From Paramacrobiotus metropolitanus (Eukaryota > Tardigrada > Eutardigrada > Parachela > Macrobiotidae), in the NCBI RefSeq assembly GCF_019649055.1, contig NW_026570278.1, positions 186,001-250,000 on the forward strand: a stretch of DNA of 64,000 bases. Direction: 5' to 3'. Below the pieces are notes generated by a model. That model was not told the DNA's origin. It made no database searches and worked only from the letters and a program-made list of their open reading frames with translations. How positions within the stretch are numbered: position 1 is the first letter of the stretch; each line of letters begins with the position of its first letter. Of the stretch, positions 12,245 through 24,066 are shown piece after piece. Made by a program: the position numbers and the translations under genes.

Positions 12245-12379
12245 GTATTTACACTATATTAAGGGACCGAGAAATCCACAGGACCGCCCGCATTAGTTGT
12301 CGGTTCCTTTGACATCACTGGAGCTGCCTAGTGCGGGCGGTCCTGGGGATTTCTCTGTCCCTTAATATCGTGTAAATAC
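12245..12379. mobile_element. Foldback MITE with ~51-bp terminal inverted repeats
   Basis: The left arm 12245-12295 (starting GTATTTACACTATATTAAGG) pairs with the right arm 12329-12379 (ending AATATCGTGTAAATAC) with only a few mismatches, leaving a loop of about 33 bp. It has no coding capacity. This is the structure of a short non-autonomous foldback DNA element; the superfamily is not assignable and no target-site duplication was seen. Confidence 0.7.
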
Positions 12380-12825
12380 GCGGAAGTGACGCGGAACTAT
12401 GTTCCAGTGTAGGACATACAAATAAACATTCGAGGGATGCTTGTACTAATATTCCTTCCTGGGCGGACACTAAAAATTGCTAAATTGAAAAAAATATTAC
12501 TTAATAACAAATACTGATTTGTCGTCTGTTTACTTCGCGAACTTCGCAGCTGGGCGTCGCCTACAGCTCCCACTTCTATCACAAACTCTAGACACAACAG
12601 AAAATGAATGTTTTAATTTTAATAAGGACCGTACCCGCCCGTGGAAGCGCGGCAACCTTCAAAAACTATCTAACCCCTGCAGACGACAGCGTCCTGAAGA
12701 AACGTTTTGAGCAGCTCCGTAGACTTTGTTACACCTCCGTAGACCTCTTGATGTTAGGCCGTCGACTTTGTTGTCTTGATATAAGCCGGAAACGATGCAA
12801 TTATCGGGATAGTACTGGTTTTACC

Positions 12826-13057
12826 CTTTTGCCGGGGAAACCTTTGGAGTGCCAGAGAAATGGTCAGCTTCTTTGGACGGAAAATCAAAGGGAGTTCCGG
12901 ATAAGGCAGATCTATGGCTTTTTTAAAGCAGCGCATTAGCCTTGCAATTAATAAAGGCAATGCGGCCGCGATTTTAGGAACTTTACCGGGAAAAAATAGA
13001 AGTCTTGATAATTGTGATTTTGATTTTGCTACTTTAGTTACTTGTCTGCTCATGTAG
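12826..13057 (+). other. Possible decayed coding fragment
   Basis: One frame reads VPEKWSASLDGKSKGVPDKADLWLF up to a stop near 12927. An overlapping frame opens at ATG 12914 and runs 47 codons to 13057 (MAFLKQRISLAINKGNAAAI, then LGTLPGKN). The two overlap as if one ancestral frame had shifted. No family is named with confidence. Confidence 0.2.
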
Positions 13058-13398
13058 CAAACGGTTAACAACCTTAAAGTATGTCAGACTGTGCTACATA
13101 TGGGCAAATTACACACAGGTTTTCACCTGTTTGTTGAAGCTGTGCAGTTGCTTAAACACACAAACAAACAAACATCAACAAAAGGCAGTTAATCGGGAAT
13201 TCCTAGAGGAGACTTCCACCCGATGGTGGTTACACGTTATAGAATTTTAAAGAACGCTTATTTTTACATAAGCAAGTGTGGTTCTCTAACTTCTCTGGAT
13301 GAGTAATCCAAGTCCAAGTTTGAGCAATCCGAATCCTATTCCAAGCGTCAGCGCGGCCCCTCGGGTACTGTAACCGCGTAACGGGATTAATTTTCTGA

Positions 13399-15670
13399 CT
13401 ACACAGACTGCTCAATATGTGCGTCGAGTGTAGCGCTGTTTAGCGGCAACAATTCAGTGCCACTGCCTTCTGTTGTCAAATCCAGACTCGGCATTTCGTC
13501 CACTTCGCCGCCAAATGTGTGCGTCAATTCAGTGGACGCCGTGGAGATCTGTACACTCGGCCTGGATACTGTAGCAACCTGTCTCCCCAGCAGTGGACCA
13601 TTCTCCAGACTTACGGCATTCTTGGCACGTTGCAACGAGCGACAAACACAGCGACATGTCACATAGACAGCCAATATGATGCACAGGCCAAAAACTCCAC
13701 CTACACAGCCGTATATCCAGCTGTACGATTTGGCGTCTTCGTGTACCGCGCTGTCTGTGAAGGGTGACGGTTAACACAATCTATTGAAGAAAGGTCGGGT
13801 AGCAAAATGCTGTGGATAATTGGCTTACTACCTTTCCGATATGGCTCGACAAAGTCGGAATGCAACGGCGCTTCCTGTTTTGACTCGTTGAACAATTTAT
13901 GAAATTTTCCTGCATCAACATTTTGTGTTTTGTCCAACGATCTGTTGCCCGCTGGTTCTGTTACAACAAACGATTTATTCGATTAATAATCACTTCGACA
14001 TGACCAATATTTCGTACGGTTGCATAAATCGTAAAAGAAATAAGTCAATTTGTAACTAGGAAAGCAAATTTTGGCAATAGTTTAGGTGAATATGTACGGC
14101 CACCGAGCGCTTTTATAAGGAGTTGCAACGCTTGCGGTGACAAAAGTACTGATAACGCGTTTTTCGCACTACGTGCACTTGAATAACTTTTGCTGCGCTT
14201 CGGTCGATGGTGTATAAAGAGGTTAAGAGCAACGTACCAGGTATAGATGAATTGTTAACTTCTGTATTTCCGCAAAGGCTGCTGTAGGACGGCGTAATTG
14301 TAGCTTTGATGGTGTCTAAGTCGCCTAAGGTTAAAACAATTATTATTCAACGGATTCTCACCAATGCATGGAAGCGTAACTGGTTCCGGCAGCAAGAGGC
14401 GACTAGAGTGTTCTTACACACTGGTTCGTTAATGGAATATTCACGTTGGTCCGAATTGATTTTCAGTTCCGTAGTGTTTGATGCGTGCGGATCGGCGAGA
14501 CAGTCTACAGGATAAAATATCTGGTCTCTCTTTATTCGTCGACTGCGGGCGATGCCGACAACATAGGTTATTTCGCCTGACCCTAGTTCCAGTCGCAACA
14601 CCTTATTGCTTTCCCTCCATCGTCGAAAATGAGCGAAATCACAGCTACAGTGCAGTCGGCGTAGGTAATCCATCAGCTGCGACCGGCTGACATTGGACTG
14701 GGAGCTGGTTGGATTGAGCAAATCGGACTCCAAGCTCAGCACCGTTAGCTCCCGCAAGGCGCTGAAGGTCCCCGCATCGAGGTGGAGTATCGTGCTGTGG
14801 ACAAAAAGGAGAATGAGCAGGCGCGGGAATCCGCAAAAGTCCTTTTTCCGCACTATCAGCCCATAACAAAACCGTAAATGCAGCTGCATTAAATTGATGA
14901 AACGGAAAACGGCGAGCCTGGATGAAAAACGGGAGTTCTGGCACATACTAAATGACGTAAAAAGTATTTGGTTTCGAATCGGCATGAAAGCAGCGGGGGC
15001 TCCGTTCATCTCATCGCTATCAAGCATTTTCAGTTCGACCACGCGCATTGTCAGGTTCGCCACTGTAACACCCGTTTGGTGCCAGTCATCCAATGTGGTC
15101 GTGGAGTCGCAGGACAGCGGTATGAACCCCCGTAATGAGCAGTCATGGATACGTTCACTAGCACATTTCAGCGTAGCTAACTTATCACACTCCGACGGAG
15201 GAAGATTGCTAATAACAAAATTGGGAATCGGTTCGCGAACACCACCGTCTCCGACTTGTATCGTGCAGTTGTAGGCTGTGTACAATTTGACAATGTCTTT
15301 GGCGCTCAGAGTCCGGCGTTGACCCATTTTAAAGCGTTTCCCTGGTTGTGTTGTTTTAGGGAGGAAGACAGGCAGATCGGGATGTTCGGGATCGGCTAGG
15401 TCGAATGCGCCGTAATGCATAATGGATTCCAGATCGTATTCGGTCCCGTAAGTGGCCATCTGCGGTAGCTGGCGAATCAGAACGCTGTTTGGCGGGAGTT
15501 CTGTTCGATTGAGATATATGCTCAAGTACTCGCTACGATCAGCTCTGTGATGTTCGTGAAATAGACCGAACGCGTGAAGAACCAGATGCTGGAGGGCCCC
15601 GCGAAAAATACATGCTTGCGTTAGAGTGATGTTTTGCTGACCACCTTGTCTGCCAACACTTGACTGGCAT
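13399..15670 (-). CDS. Pseudo-astacin/LRR/transmembrane half of the left astacin-LRR locus
   Basis: Exons in transcription order: 14418-15670, 14238-14324, 13832-13957, 13399-13754. Junctions are phase 1 with consensus sites. The first exon completes an astacin fold: CQSSVGRQGGQQ, the zinc-site region HLVLHAFGLFHEHHRADR and Met-turn SIMHYG. The catalytic Glu of HExxH is Leu while the three zinc His remain, so zinc binding is possible but peptide hydrolysis is not expected. An LRR-like region and an LRRCT-type motif (LRRLHCSCDFAHFRRW) follow. After two short linker exons come a transmembrane helix (WIYGCVGGVFGLCIILAVYV), a Cys-rich juxtamembrane part (CRCVCR) and a cytoplasmic tail of about 85 residues ending AHIEQSV. 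It is probably the 3' part of one gene with 16924-20379. The right-hand homolog (61748-63000) has an exon of identical length, 1253 nt. Confidence 0.75.
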
Positions 15671-15727
15671 CTGCAGCAACGTTGTTAGAATGAATGCTGG
15701 CTGAAATTTCATCCTTAAAGAACTACA

Positions 15728-15819
15728 TGTACACATCACTGGACTTCGAAACGGTGTTACACAATATCCGCACTCGACCCGCACACATGCATAGCACTAT
15801 ACGACTGTGGATGTAACAT
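15728..15819 (-). pseudogene. Decayed counterpart of the second-astacin N-lobe exon
   Basis: This stretch aligns with the intact exon 61418-61541 of the right-hand locus (starts ATGTTACATCC after acceptor ATAAAG; shares TGYGTAAC). It carries an in-frame TAG and is about 7 nt shorter before the shared motif, so the frame is not kept. A 57-nt intron to 15671 with matching phase 2 is possible. Either the left gene skips or lacks this exon or the left locus is damaged at this point. Confidence 0.35.
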
Positions 15820-16083
15820 CTTTATGATGTACACTGTATTGAAGCACGTTAAGTATGAGACGGCAAAAATCTCTATTGGTTTGCGCCATGGAGCCGATTT
15901 AAGCGGCCCCCATAGTTGCACTAAACGTGCGAAGCGAGTTGGCAAACTTGGACATCACGAGCATTCGTGTAGTAATTCAGCCGAAAGACAAGAGCGACAC
16001 AGCGGATTGGATATACTAGTATGAACAACATCATCTGCCGGGCATGCCTTTCGGCTGAAATACCCGCAAAAGCTGGAACCTCC

Positions 16084-16242
16084 ATTGATTGATTTATTTA
16101 TTTTCGAGGGGCCAAGCCCGTAATCGGGCACTCTCACATATCCGGGGGGAATTTTCAAATTTAGACTTTCATTGGGAAGAGTTCTAATGGCCACAGACAT
16201 ATTTTCAGCGGACAAAGTCCAAACTTGAGCGCGGGCCTTCAA
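16084..16242 (-). mobile_element. 3' end fragment of a LINE
   Basis: On the minus strand the sequence ends GATTACGGGCTTGGCCCCTC followed by GAAAATAAATAAATCAATCAATC, a common form of LINE 3' end with a short-repeat tail. The frame before it (MSVAIRTLPNESLNLKI, then GYVRVPDYGLGPSK) is likely the last bit of an ORF or shadow of it. A related fragment in the opposite orientation lies at 17784-17843. Confidence 0.45.
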
Positions 16243-16496
16243 GAATCGACATATTTGATCTGCATTGCGCTTAGCGTATCGTAGCTTGAGCTATGCAGAG
16301 ATTGCTCAAAAATGAATTAACCAGTGACCAGTGAAAACACCTGCCGCTATTGACTACATTCAGATTAGAAAAGTACTGTACTGATATTCAGTTTCACTAA
16401 AACAAGTTCAAAAAATTTTTATTATTCACCACCGTATTTGCACAGGGCTCCACTCACATAGCATTGAATAAAACTTGCCGCAGCCGAGGCCGTGTA

Positions 16497-16638
16497 TAAC
16501 CGGCAAAACCGTCCGGATGAATGAATCGTCTGCCGGGCGTTTTTGCCTGTGAGCTGGTAAAACCGTCCGGTTTTGCCGGCGTACAGATAAAAAAGCGTCT
16601 GGCGGACGGTTCATTCGTTCGGACGGTTTTGCCGGTTA
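16497..16638. mobile_element. Foldback MITE with TIRs TAACCGGCAAAACCGTCCG
   Basis: The left arm begins TAACCGGCAAAACCGTCCG and the right arm ends CGGACGGTTTTGCCGGTTA. Pairing continues inward for about 70 bp with mismatches (words CCGTCCG, GCCGG, CGTCTGGC). There is no coding capacity. It lies in the intron-sized gap between the two halves of the left astacin-LRR locus. Confidence 0.7.
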
Positions 16639-16873
16639 CAGCCGTGTTTTCTAGTACGTACTACGTTTGGCACCGAATCTGTCAGATGGCTCACCTCTGT
16701 CCCAACCGAAAAAAGATGTAGTCATTCTCGAGTTCCCTGGCTTTAAACGTCACACATTGTGCAGTGTAGATCGAGATGGAATGTAATGCCTCCTTGATTT
16801 CTTCTCGATCTGCGATGTCTTCACCCAAAGAATACGAACAGTTAGATGACACCAGATATTGTAACAACTTCAG

Positions 16874-19800
16874 TCAGAATTCTTGCATTTCTCGACCTAT
16901 TTCATTTTTACGGTTTATCGTACCGAGCGCTTCGCTGAATAAATAAGCAATATCTTTGCCATTGTTGAGCCAGAATCGGCTGCTAGACAAAAGTCCGGAC
17001 TCTGCAGCGGGGTCACTGCTGAGCGCTTGGTCATCGTAATGGTATATACGGCCTGCCTCATCAATCGCCTGCGCTGTTAGCTCGGATCGTCGTTCTTGCA
17101 AAATCGGTTTACTCAAGCTGGCGGTCCAGTCTGGAACACAGTAAAGTCATCTAACTTTAGCACTTGAAACTGCCGGTGTCCAAGATAGATTTGCATTCCC
17201 TTCATTCTAGAGTTTCTACTAGAAAGTTTGTTCGCCTGTTGTGAGCGCTGCTTAAACGAGAATTAGCAGTAGTAGAAGTAGCGCTTGCACGATTCGTTTT
17301 CCATTTTTCCGAACCCAGCAACCAGTGAAATAGGTTTTGTTGCTGTTTTCTGCGCCTCAGGTGCAGAAAACTCACACATATTTCTTTCGTTCCGTTCGGG
17401 ACTGAATCATGCGATAAACATAACTAAAGGAAGTAAAAATATTCAAAAGTTTTTTGTGCCAAAGAAATGGCTATTTGTGGCGACTAAGGAAAGTTTCTAG
17501 TTTTTCATACAACTTATCATAGGAAGCGCTACTGTGGTTATATGCAGAGGACCTATCTTAACTCAATCAAAATTCAAAACAGTATGGCTTCAGCTTGCGT
17601 TATTCGTTATAGCCCACCGATAGCACCGTTTTTGGTACCAACAGCTTTGCAGGTTTCTGTGCCTTCTAGAATGTTGATCAGGGTGCTTTATACTCAGAAC
17701 TGAACGAGAGAAATTGGTGATAACTATAAGTCCATGGAGAAAGCCAACTGATTAGCTGAATGGCAATATGACTGCCGTACGCATTTGTGAGAGTGCCCGT
17801 TTACGAGCTCGGCTACTGAAAAATAAATCAAATCAAATCAAACCAGAAAGTTGCTGACTGCGCTCCTGGGCTCGTGTTGCAATGCAGGTCGTGTTGCCTT
17901 GTTTTCACCTGGGCTTATATACGGCTCTGTTATGGGAAATTGCATTATGCATTTTTAGTTTAATAAACATCAAAAGACAGTAATGTTACTGTCTAAGAAC
18001 AAAACTGGAATCTGCCGCATTAATAGTACTCTGGGGAGCGTAATTGCCATGCTAGTGAATAAACGCTCACCTTCTTTATTGCCGGTACTGGAGCGTTCCA
18101 GCGTCTTATTTCCTGTCAGGTAAGGTCTAGAACCTCTTGTTGTTGGTGCATGGGTCGGTGCATAAGCATGCGGGCAACTTGGAGCGTTCACAGAGTAAAT
18201 AAACCGGTGATTATTGTTAACCGTCAGCCAAAAATCGTTGCTAGCTTGCCCAGTAGCGCAATCCAGAGACTGATACATTTCTTTTGTCCACCACTGATAG
18301 CGGTATGTTTCGCCCTCCACATCGTAGTCCAATTGCGCTAGCGCCGTCCAGCTGCGCGAAGCGTTATTTCCTTTGTCATTCGAGTCTACCGCAGTTGTTG
18401 GAATGCGGTCTATAATACGTTGCTGTAGCCATGATCGGAAGTGATTGTACTGGCAATCACAGTGGAGTCTACGTAAATATTGATAATAATTTGAGTCACC
18501 CGTCAGCGCTTCGCGCGCTCCGATTTCCATGGACAGAGCTTCAAGATTCGGAAGCGAACTGAACGTAAACTGGGTCACTCCGTCCACCGTCGACTGTGCG
18601 AACAGTATTACGCGAATATTAGGAAAGTCAGCAAAATCCTCGGTCCGAACAGTAATATTGTGACAGTTGTTTACTTCGAGGTATAGCAGATTTTCGAAAG
18701 CCAAGGAAGGTAATTTGCCTGTTGTCCGTCGTTGCAAGCAATCGTAGAGCTGCATCACTAGAATTTGCGTTTTTACCGGAGCAAACGCACGGTAACACAG
18801 ATAACTTCCGTCGCTGACATTTAATTTCACCATTCGTAATGGTGGTTTGGCCAGCGCGAAGGCAATGTCTTGTACGTCTCGCACCGTCGCGTTGCTCCAA
18901 CATCCAATGGCCAAAGCGGTCTTGGAACTCTTGTGCACTTGCTGGCAATAAATCAGAATTGTCGTTTCCGTAGCTGGCAATGAAGAATGCCTCTCCCACG
19001 GTCGGCAAGATTTTCCAAACTGCATCTGACACTGGCTGATGTCGATGGGAGAAAAAGTAAAGGTTCGTTTAACCTTGAGAGATTCATATGTCGCATTGAA
19101 CGTGCTGTTTGGACACTGCGGTGCGTTAACTGAGAATTCGCTCTGGTTAAAATTTATTGCGTCGAAATCGGAAGGAAATGGCTGCACGGCGCAGTCAATT
19201 GGAATATACACATCGTTTATCGTGATCTCTGGTTGATCAATGAATTTCCCATTGGCGAAGTAAAATATTGCAGATGGTTCAAATGTCGCCCGGAGCAGAC
19301 CGCGTTCCGGAAGCCACTTCCGTAGCCAAGCAAATTCGCAATCGCAGTGCATTCGCTTTAAGTAGCCGGGCATGCTTCGGGCAAGATTCTTCTGCAATTT
19401 GTCGCCGATCACCACACCAAATTTTGACGAAATCGATCGATGCCAAACAAGCATCTGCAGTTGCGGCAAGTTGGTGAAGGCTCCTTTTTCCAAGTATAAG
19501 ATCGTCGACTTCTCGAAGACTATAATTTTCAGCGCCGACAAAAATCGGAAATCGGACATTCTGATGCGCATGTCGATACATCTGCGCACTTCAAAATGCT
19601 GGAGATTAATCAAATTGAAGCTGGAAAGCTTCACTGTTGCGTCGTGAGCTTGACAGTCGAGCATCCACAAAATCAGAACTTGTTTCTCAATTGGAGATAG
19701 CAATTCACCGGTTATTTGTTGGTCCTTTAACAATATACCGATCGGCCGTAATGGCGCCTTGGCCATGGCCATAGCCATTGATCGTAAAAGCGTTGTATCG

Positions 19801-20379
19801 GCCGATGCGTTGAACCAAATATTCAGCCACCTAGTTGTTGTGCAGTTCTCGCTATTTAGTTCCGGGACGCTGCAGTACTGATTGAACTGCCAGGCACACT
19901 GCTCTGCTTGCATCTCTAATCCAGAAAACCCAGGAAACGAACGTTCCTCATAGTCATGCTCGTCTATCTCGAATCTCTGGTCAGCTTGGCAGTGGTAAGC
20001 ATTGCGCAACTTGGCGACATCGCGCACGCTTAGTGCTTCCCGTTGTCCCATTCGGTAAACATGCTCCATTCGGGGAATGATCACCGGACGGTATATGGTT
20101 TTAGCAAAGTCATATGGTCCGTAGTGCATCAGTGATTCCAGATCGTAATCCGTTCCAAATGTATCCATGTCAGGAATAATATCATATTGTGATTTGTGAC
20201 TGTCCATTATTTCGTCAACAAAAATTTTTACACTAGTATTCCGGTCACTCCGGCTGTGTTCATGAAACAGACCAAGAGCGTGCAGAATTTCATGCTGAAC
20301 GATTCCCGGACGCATGCACTGGACTGGGTCCAAAAATATTGGTTGTATGCCACCTTTGACTCCGACGTAGGATGAGCAA
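16874..20379 (-). CDS. Catalytic astacin plus two LRR modules, left locus
   Basis: Exon 18071-20379 encodes the C-half of an astacin zinc protease: CSSYVGVKGG, active site HEILHALGLFHEHSRSDRN with catalytic Glu present, Met-turn SLMHYG, domain end around KLRNAYHC. Two LRR-like regions follow, each closed by an LRRCT-type motif (RMHCDCEFAWLRKW and RLHCDCQYNHFRSW) and a C-x-P segment (SVNAPQCP, SVNAPSCP). The exon ends in phase 1 (donor GTGAGC, 18070). The next exon, 16924-17130 (207 nt, phase 1 to 1), encodes WTASLSKPILQERRSEL, then a piece aligned to an astacin propeptide/N-lobe start (SRFWLNNGKDIAY). If its donor at 16923 is not used, translation ends at 16874. The N-terminal exons (signal peptide, first N-lobe) were not resolved: the frame upstream of 20379 meets a TGA. 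Likely one gene with 13399-15670. Confidence 0.75.
17784..17843 (+). mobile_element. SINE/LINE 3' tail with (AAATC)n
   Basis: The sequence GAGAGTGCCCGTTTACGAGC, then CTCGGCTACTGAAAAATAAATC and AAATC repeats is a diverged, inverted relative of 16084-16145. It sits in the intron between the B and A halves of the left locus. Confidence 0.4.
17915..17924 (-). promoter_or_regulatory. Weak candidate TATA box inside the left astacin-LRR locus
   Basis: On the minus strand the sequence CGTATATAAGCCC occurs in the 940-bp intron between exons 18071 and 17130. If used it could start a separate transcript for the pseudo-astacin half, but no signal-peptide exon was found between it and 17130. Confidence 0.15.
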
Positions 20380-20737
20380 CTGAAAATCTCATTTGCAGTA
20401 TCACCAATTAAAGACACACGTCAATGACTGCGGATATTCGACTGCCTCAGATCGAGGGTCCTTCGACTTTTTCACTTTGTGCATACTGCTTTGTCTTGCC
20501 CTGTCTTTCGCTGCTAAATAGTTGATGGTAGCTGTTTCTACGAAACTCCGTCCACCCTCGTCATGGACATCTTCATAAATCAAATACTGGCGAAGAATGT
20601 ATACCGATAGCCCTGCTAATGTGCAGCCAAAGCGTCTGCGTTGCAACCGTTGCAAAGGTGGATGCAATCAAGCAGATATGTCCATTGCTCCAGCTGCATA
20701 TATCATTCCACTCTTTTTCAGTGCACCGACAGCTTGG

Positions 20738-21325
20738 TCACCGACAAAATGCTTAGCCGACAATCAATGAAACGACAACTCGATGATCGGCAAGTTGCCG
20801 AACGACAGTTTGCCGAACCCCAATATTTTGCTGATGAAAATCAGGTGGCTGAATAAAACATTACTAAACATAAGAAATCGAAGCCAAACATAATAAAGCA
20901 AAAGCGGAAAAACATCACATAGAAAAACATGAGATTATTCTGTACAAGTTAACAGAAAAAGTCATAGGGCAATCAGAACCAAACATAAGATATCAAAAGA
21001 AACAAATATAAGAACATTAGAAAACATAAGAAAACAAGACAAAAGCCAGCATAACAAACACAAGAAAACCAAAGAGAACATAGGGATCTAAATCATGATA
21101 AGAAACCAAGCTAAGCTAATAAACTGTAGCATAAACAAAAAAAGCTACGAAACCTGAAAAAAGAACAGTGAGCGGGATATCGGTCAACAAAATAGTTTCA
21201 GCAGCACGACGTGCAGCAAAATTATCGAAAAGCAATTTGTCGGTCAGCAACCTGTCGAGCAGCAGGCTGCAGGCTGTGAGAATTAGCAATATGCCAGTTA
21301 GCAAAATGTCGGGCAGCAAACCGAA
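20738..21325. mobile_element. Word-repeat foldback element 1 (GTCGG/CAGCAA words, A-rich spacer)
   Basis: The flanks (20738-20850 and 21165-21325) consist of many degenerate copies of short words such as CCGACAA, GTCGGTCAGCAA and GTCGAGCAGCA. The centre (about 20855-21125) is A-rich and repeats motifs like AACATAAGAAAAC. No ORF with a transposase motif. Similar organisation with different words is seen at 22.2, 48.8 and 53.4-57.1 kb. Confidence 0.5.
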
Positions 21326-21819
21326 AGTCAGAGAATTATTAGTCTAAGGAGACAACCAACTGACTAGTTTATCAGTGGCGTGACTACCGTTCTCCTCGAT
21401 TACCTATCGGGTTCAATCAAAATTTTTAAAATGAGAAATTCAATCTGCAGACGAAAAAAGAGTGGGATGAAATATGCATTGCACACAGATTGAAAAACAT
21501 ATCTGCATAACTGCTTCAACTTTTCTGCCGGAGCAGTGACGGCATGCATTGATCCGACCATAGAACCGAATGCACTCAATGGCGACATTATTAGTTCAAG
21601 CCACGCCGACTGGTTGGTTGACTTGGTTCGGCAGAACGGTGGACGACTGATCCACAACTGTGTCGACGAAATTATTCTGTCATCAAGAAAATGAAAATCT
21701 GTTATCAAACAAACCAGGTCAACCTACAACTGATTTTTCTAATCTACAGGCTAATGGAAACACCTGTACTGCACGGCCTGCGCCTACCTAGTCCATGAAT
21801 GTTGCAGGATACTAGTCTC

Positions 21820-21905
21820 ATAAACATTTAGTCGGAAGGACAACACGCCGCGAGACATTTCGCCGCAAGGACGGTGCGCCGAAAGACATTTTGACAATCA
21901 GATAA
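21820..21905. repeat. Short fragment of CGCCGxAAxGACAT words
   Basis: GCCGCGAGACATTTCGCCGC and GCGCCGAAAGACATTTTG repeat the same 12-15 bp idea. It looks like a remnant of a word-repeat element. Confidence 0.35.
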
Positions 21906-22196
21906 ACGGTGTCCCAGCCATACCCACACATTCAAAAAAACTCCGCTGCAAGACTTTTGCTCTGGTCGTCCGCGACTCCTAGACTGCGAGTTACTGTGGC
22001 CCCCAAAATAATTGTAAGACAGAGCCTGGTTGACGAAAGTTACTGCGCACGCTAGTCGATATTCAATGCTCCTACGCCATGGTATTATTCGGCAGCGGTC
22101 GACTGGTTAGTTGTTTCCGCGAACACACTATATGCGGTATATGGTCAAAGCAAGTTATTAGCGACCATTAGGTTGGCTTCCTAACTTATATATGAA

Positions 22197-22585
22197 ACGT
22201 TTCGTACCAATGAAAAAAACTGGAACGTTTTTTTCCTTCTTGTAGTCACTGTAGTTATCTGTAGACAACCAGTAGACACCCTGTATACAACCTGTATGTA
22301 CATCCTAAGAAAACCTAAGAAACAACGAGACTACAGTATGTCTACAGTGGTGTCTACGGGCTGTCTACGGGTGACTACCGGTGTATACAGGCAGACTATC
22401 GAGCTGAACCTAAGAATGGCTACCTGTATACAGCGGTAGACATCTGTAGAGAACCTGTATACATCCTAAGAAAACCTAGGTGACTACTGATAGTTCTACA
22501 GGGAGTCTACAGCCTGTATACATATGTCTACTGTGACTACAAGGAGAGAAAAAACGATTCACTTTTTTTCTTTGGTACGAAGCGT
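22197..22585. mobile_element. Word-repeat foldback element 2 with ~60-bp TIRs
   Basis: The left end (ACGTTTCGTACCAATGAAAA) and right end (revcomp ACGCTTCGTACCAAAGAAAA) are inverted copies extending inward through a poly-T stretch to CTTGTAGTCAC. The interior is filled with TGTAGAC, GTCTACA and TGTATACA words in both orientations and contains CATCCTAAGAAAACCTA twice. Non-coding; a complete foldback element. Confidence 0.7.
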
Positions 22586-24066
22586 GCCACATGTGCCCAA
22601 CTCGAATATCATGAGGATTATCTTAAAACGTCTGCCGTCTCTAGATCAAAGGCCTACTTTTTAGCAAGCTCGAAACTGATATAGTTTTTCTCCTGCTTTC
22701 TCGCCGGGAATGTCACGCAACGGACTTTGCTATGTATAGTGGACATCGCTTGCTGGATAACGAAAGCATCCTGAGACCCTGCAAAATATACGTAAATATT
22801 CAGTCAATATTTGCTTTTATCTGTTCAGTAACCTGACTCCAACTTTGACTGTTGTCACCGCCTATCGTCTTGACATCTTTTACGGCAACGCCGGTGACAA
22901 CAGTGTACGTCGTCTGATTTAGTTTATGTCATAGTCCTTTAGGCGGTAGGAGGTCGGAAAAGAGGCAAAACGAAGTGCTTAACTCTGCCGGCTAGCTTAC
23001 CGCATCTGATAACGAACATATCTAGCGCGAAAAACCGTTCGACGGATGAACCGTATGTATACCAGACCAGTTAAACTTCCACCGCAAACTCACCACTCCC
23101 GGGTTTTCTACGTTTTTTCGTACATTTTTAAATCGATACACAAAGGTACCATACTGTAGCCGCACGATGCGATTGCACCACTGTCATGCCCGGTCGTTGG
23201 CTTACCCCTGCCGGCCTCGCACACTTGATGGCGAACATCGAGCAACCAGTTAAACGGATTCCGTACACCTGATTCTGTTGCGGAATCACGTCACGCGGCA
23301 ACAGTAATAAGTACCTCGACATTATGGGTGAAGTATAAATTCGGCGGAGAACGTTTTTGGTAGAGTTTCCGCACGCTTATAACGGAGTAAAAATTTTTAT
23401 CGGGGAGGAAGTTACCATTAGATAGCATATGCGTTACGTCCGGGAATGAATCGACACATTAGCAAATCGATCCCGAAACAAATACACAATCCCAAAAATA
23501 ACGCTCAGATAACGAATTTATACACAGAAGCTTCCGGATTCAAATGAGGGCTTCAAAAAAAGGAAACGCACGGAAGCAAAATGGCACTTCACCTAAAATT
23601 TACGTTTGGAATTTCTGATCCAAATTGTTCACCAACACATTTAAATCTAGTTACAAGGCACTGAAGAAGCCGGCTACGCAATATTTACGGCCGTTAAGGT
23701 ATCCGACACACGGTCTATCCGTTTAAACGATTCTGGCCTTATGTTATTTTGAACTAAATAAAATTTGTATCAATTATCTGCTGCTTACCAAATAGCTCGC
23801 TTATACGATAGGGAACCATTCCTTTCGGCCACAACGGAAATTTTTTCTTTCCTAAAGAATGAGTGTTATATATAATGCACGCTTTACTTTCTTTTGCTCT
23901 GGTGTGTCACTCTTAGCGTGCTGAAAAGCAACAAGTCAAGAAGCGCCAGCGTGGAATTCTGCTTATGACATCCATCTTTTGAATATCTAAGCTTAAGAGG
24001 CCAAAACGTGGTAATGGCTCTTCATCATTTCGAAAATTCGTTAGCAACAATTGGTCGTTATATGAC
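22586..24066. other. Intergenic, no supported gene
   Basis: Short open frames only. A minus-strand frame at 23913-24143 has coding-like composition near its end (PLPRFGLLSLDIQKMDVISR) and might be a further exon of the gene at 24067-25135, but its acceptor phase does not fit, so it was not added. Confidence 0.35.

Noticed and set aside
14894-15274. 126-codon + frame opposite the left pseudo-astacin exon
   Set aside because: Antisense shadow of a well-supported exon; no splice sites or motifs.
18628-19032. 134-codon minus frame inside the astacin-LRR exon
   Set aside because: Alternative frame of the real coding strand; lacks LRR motifs.
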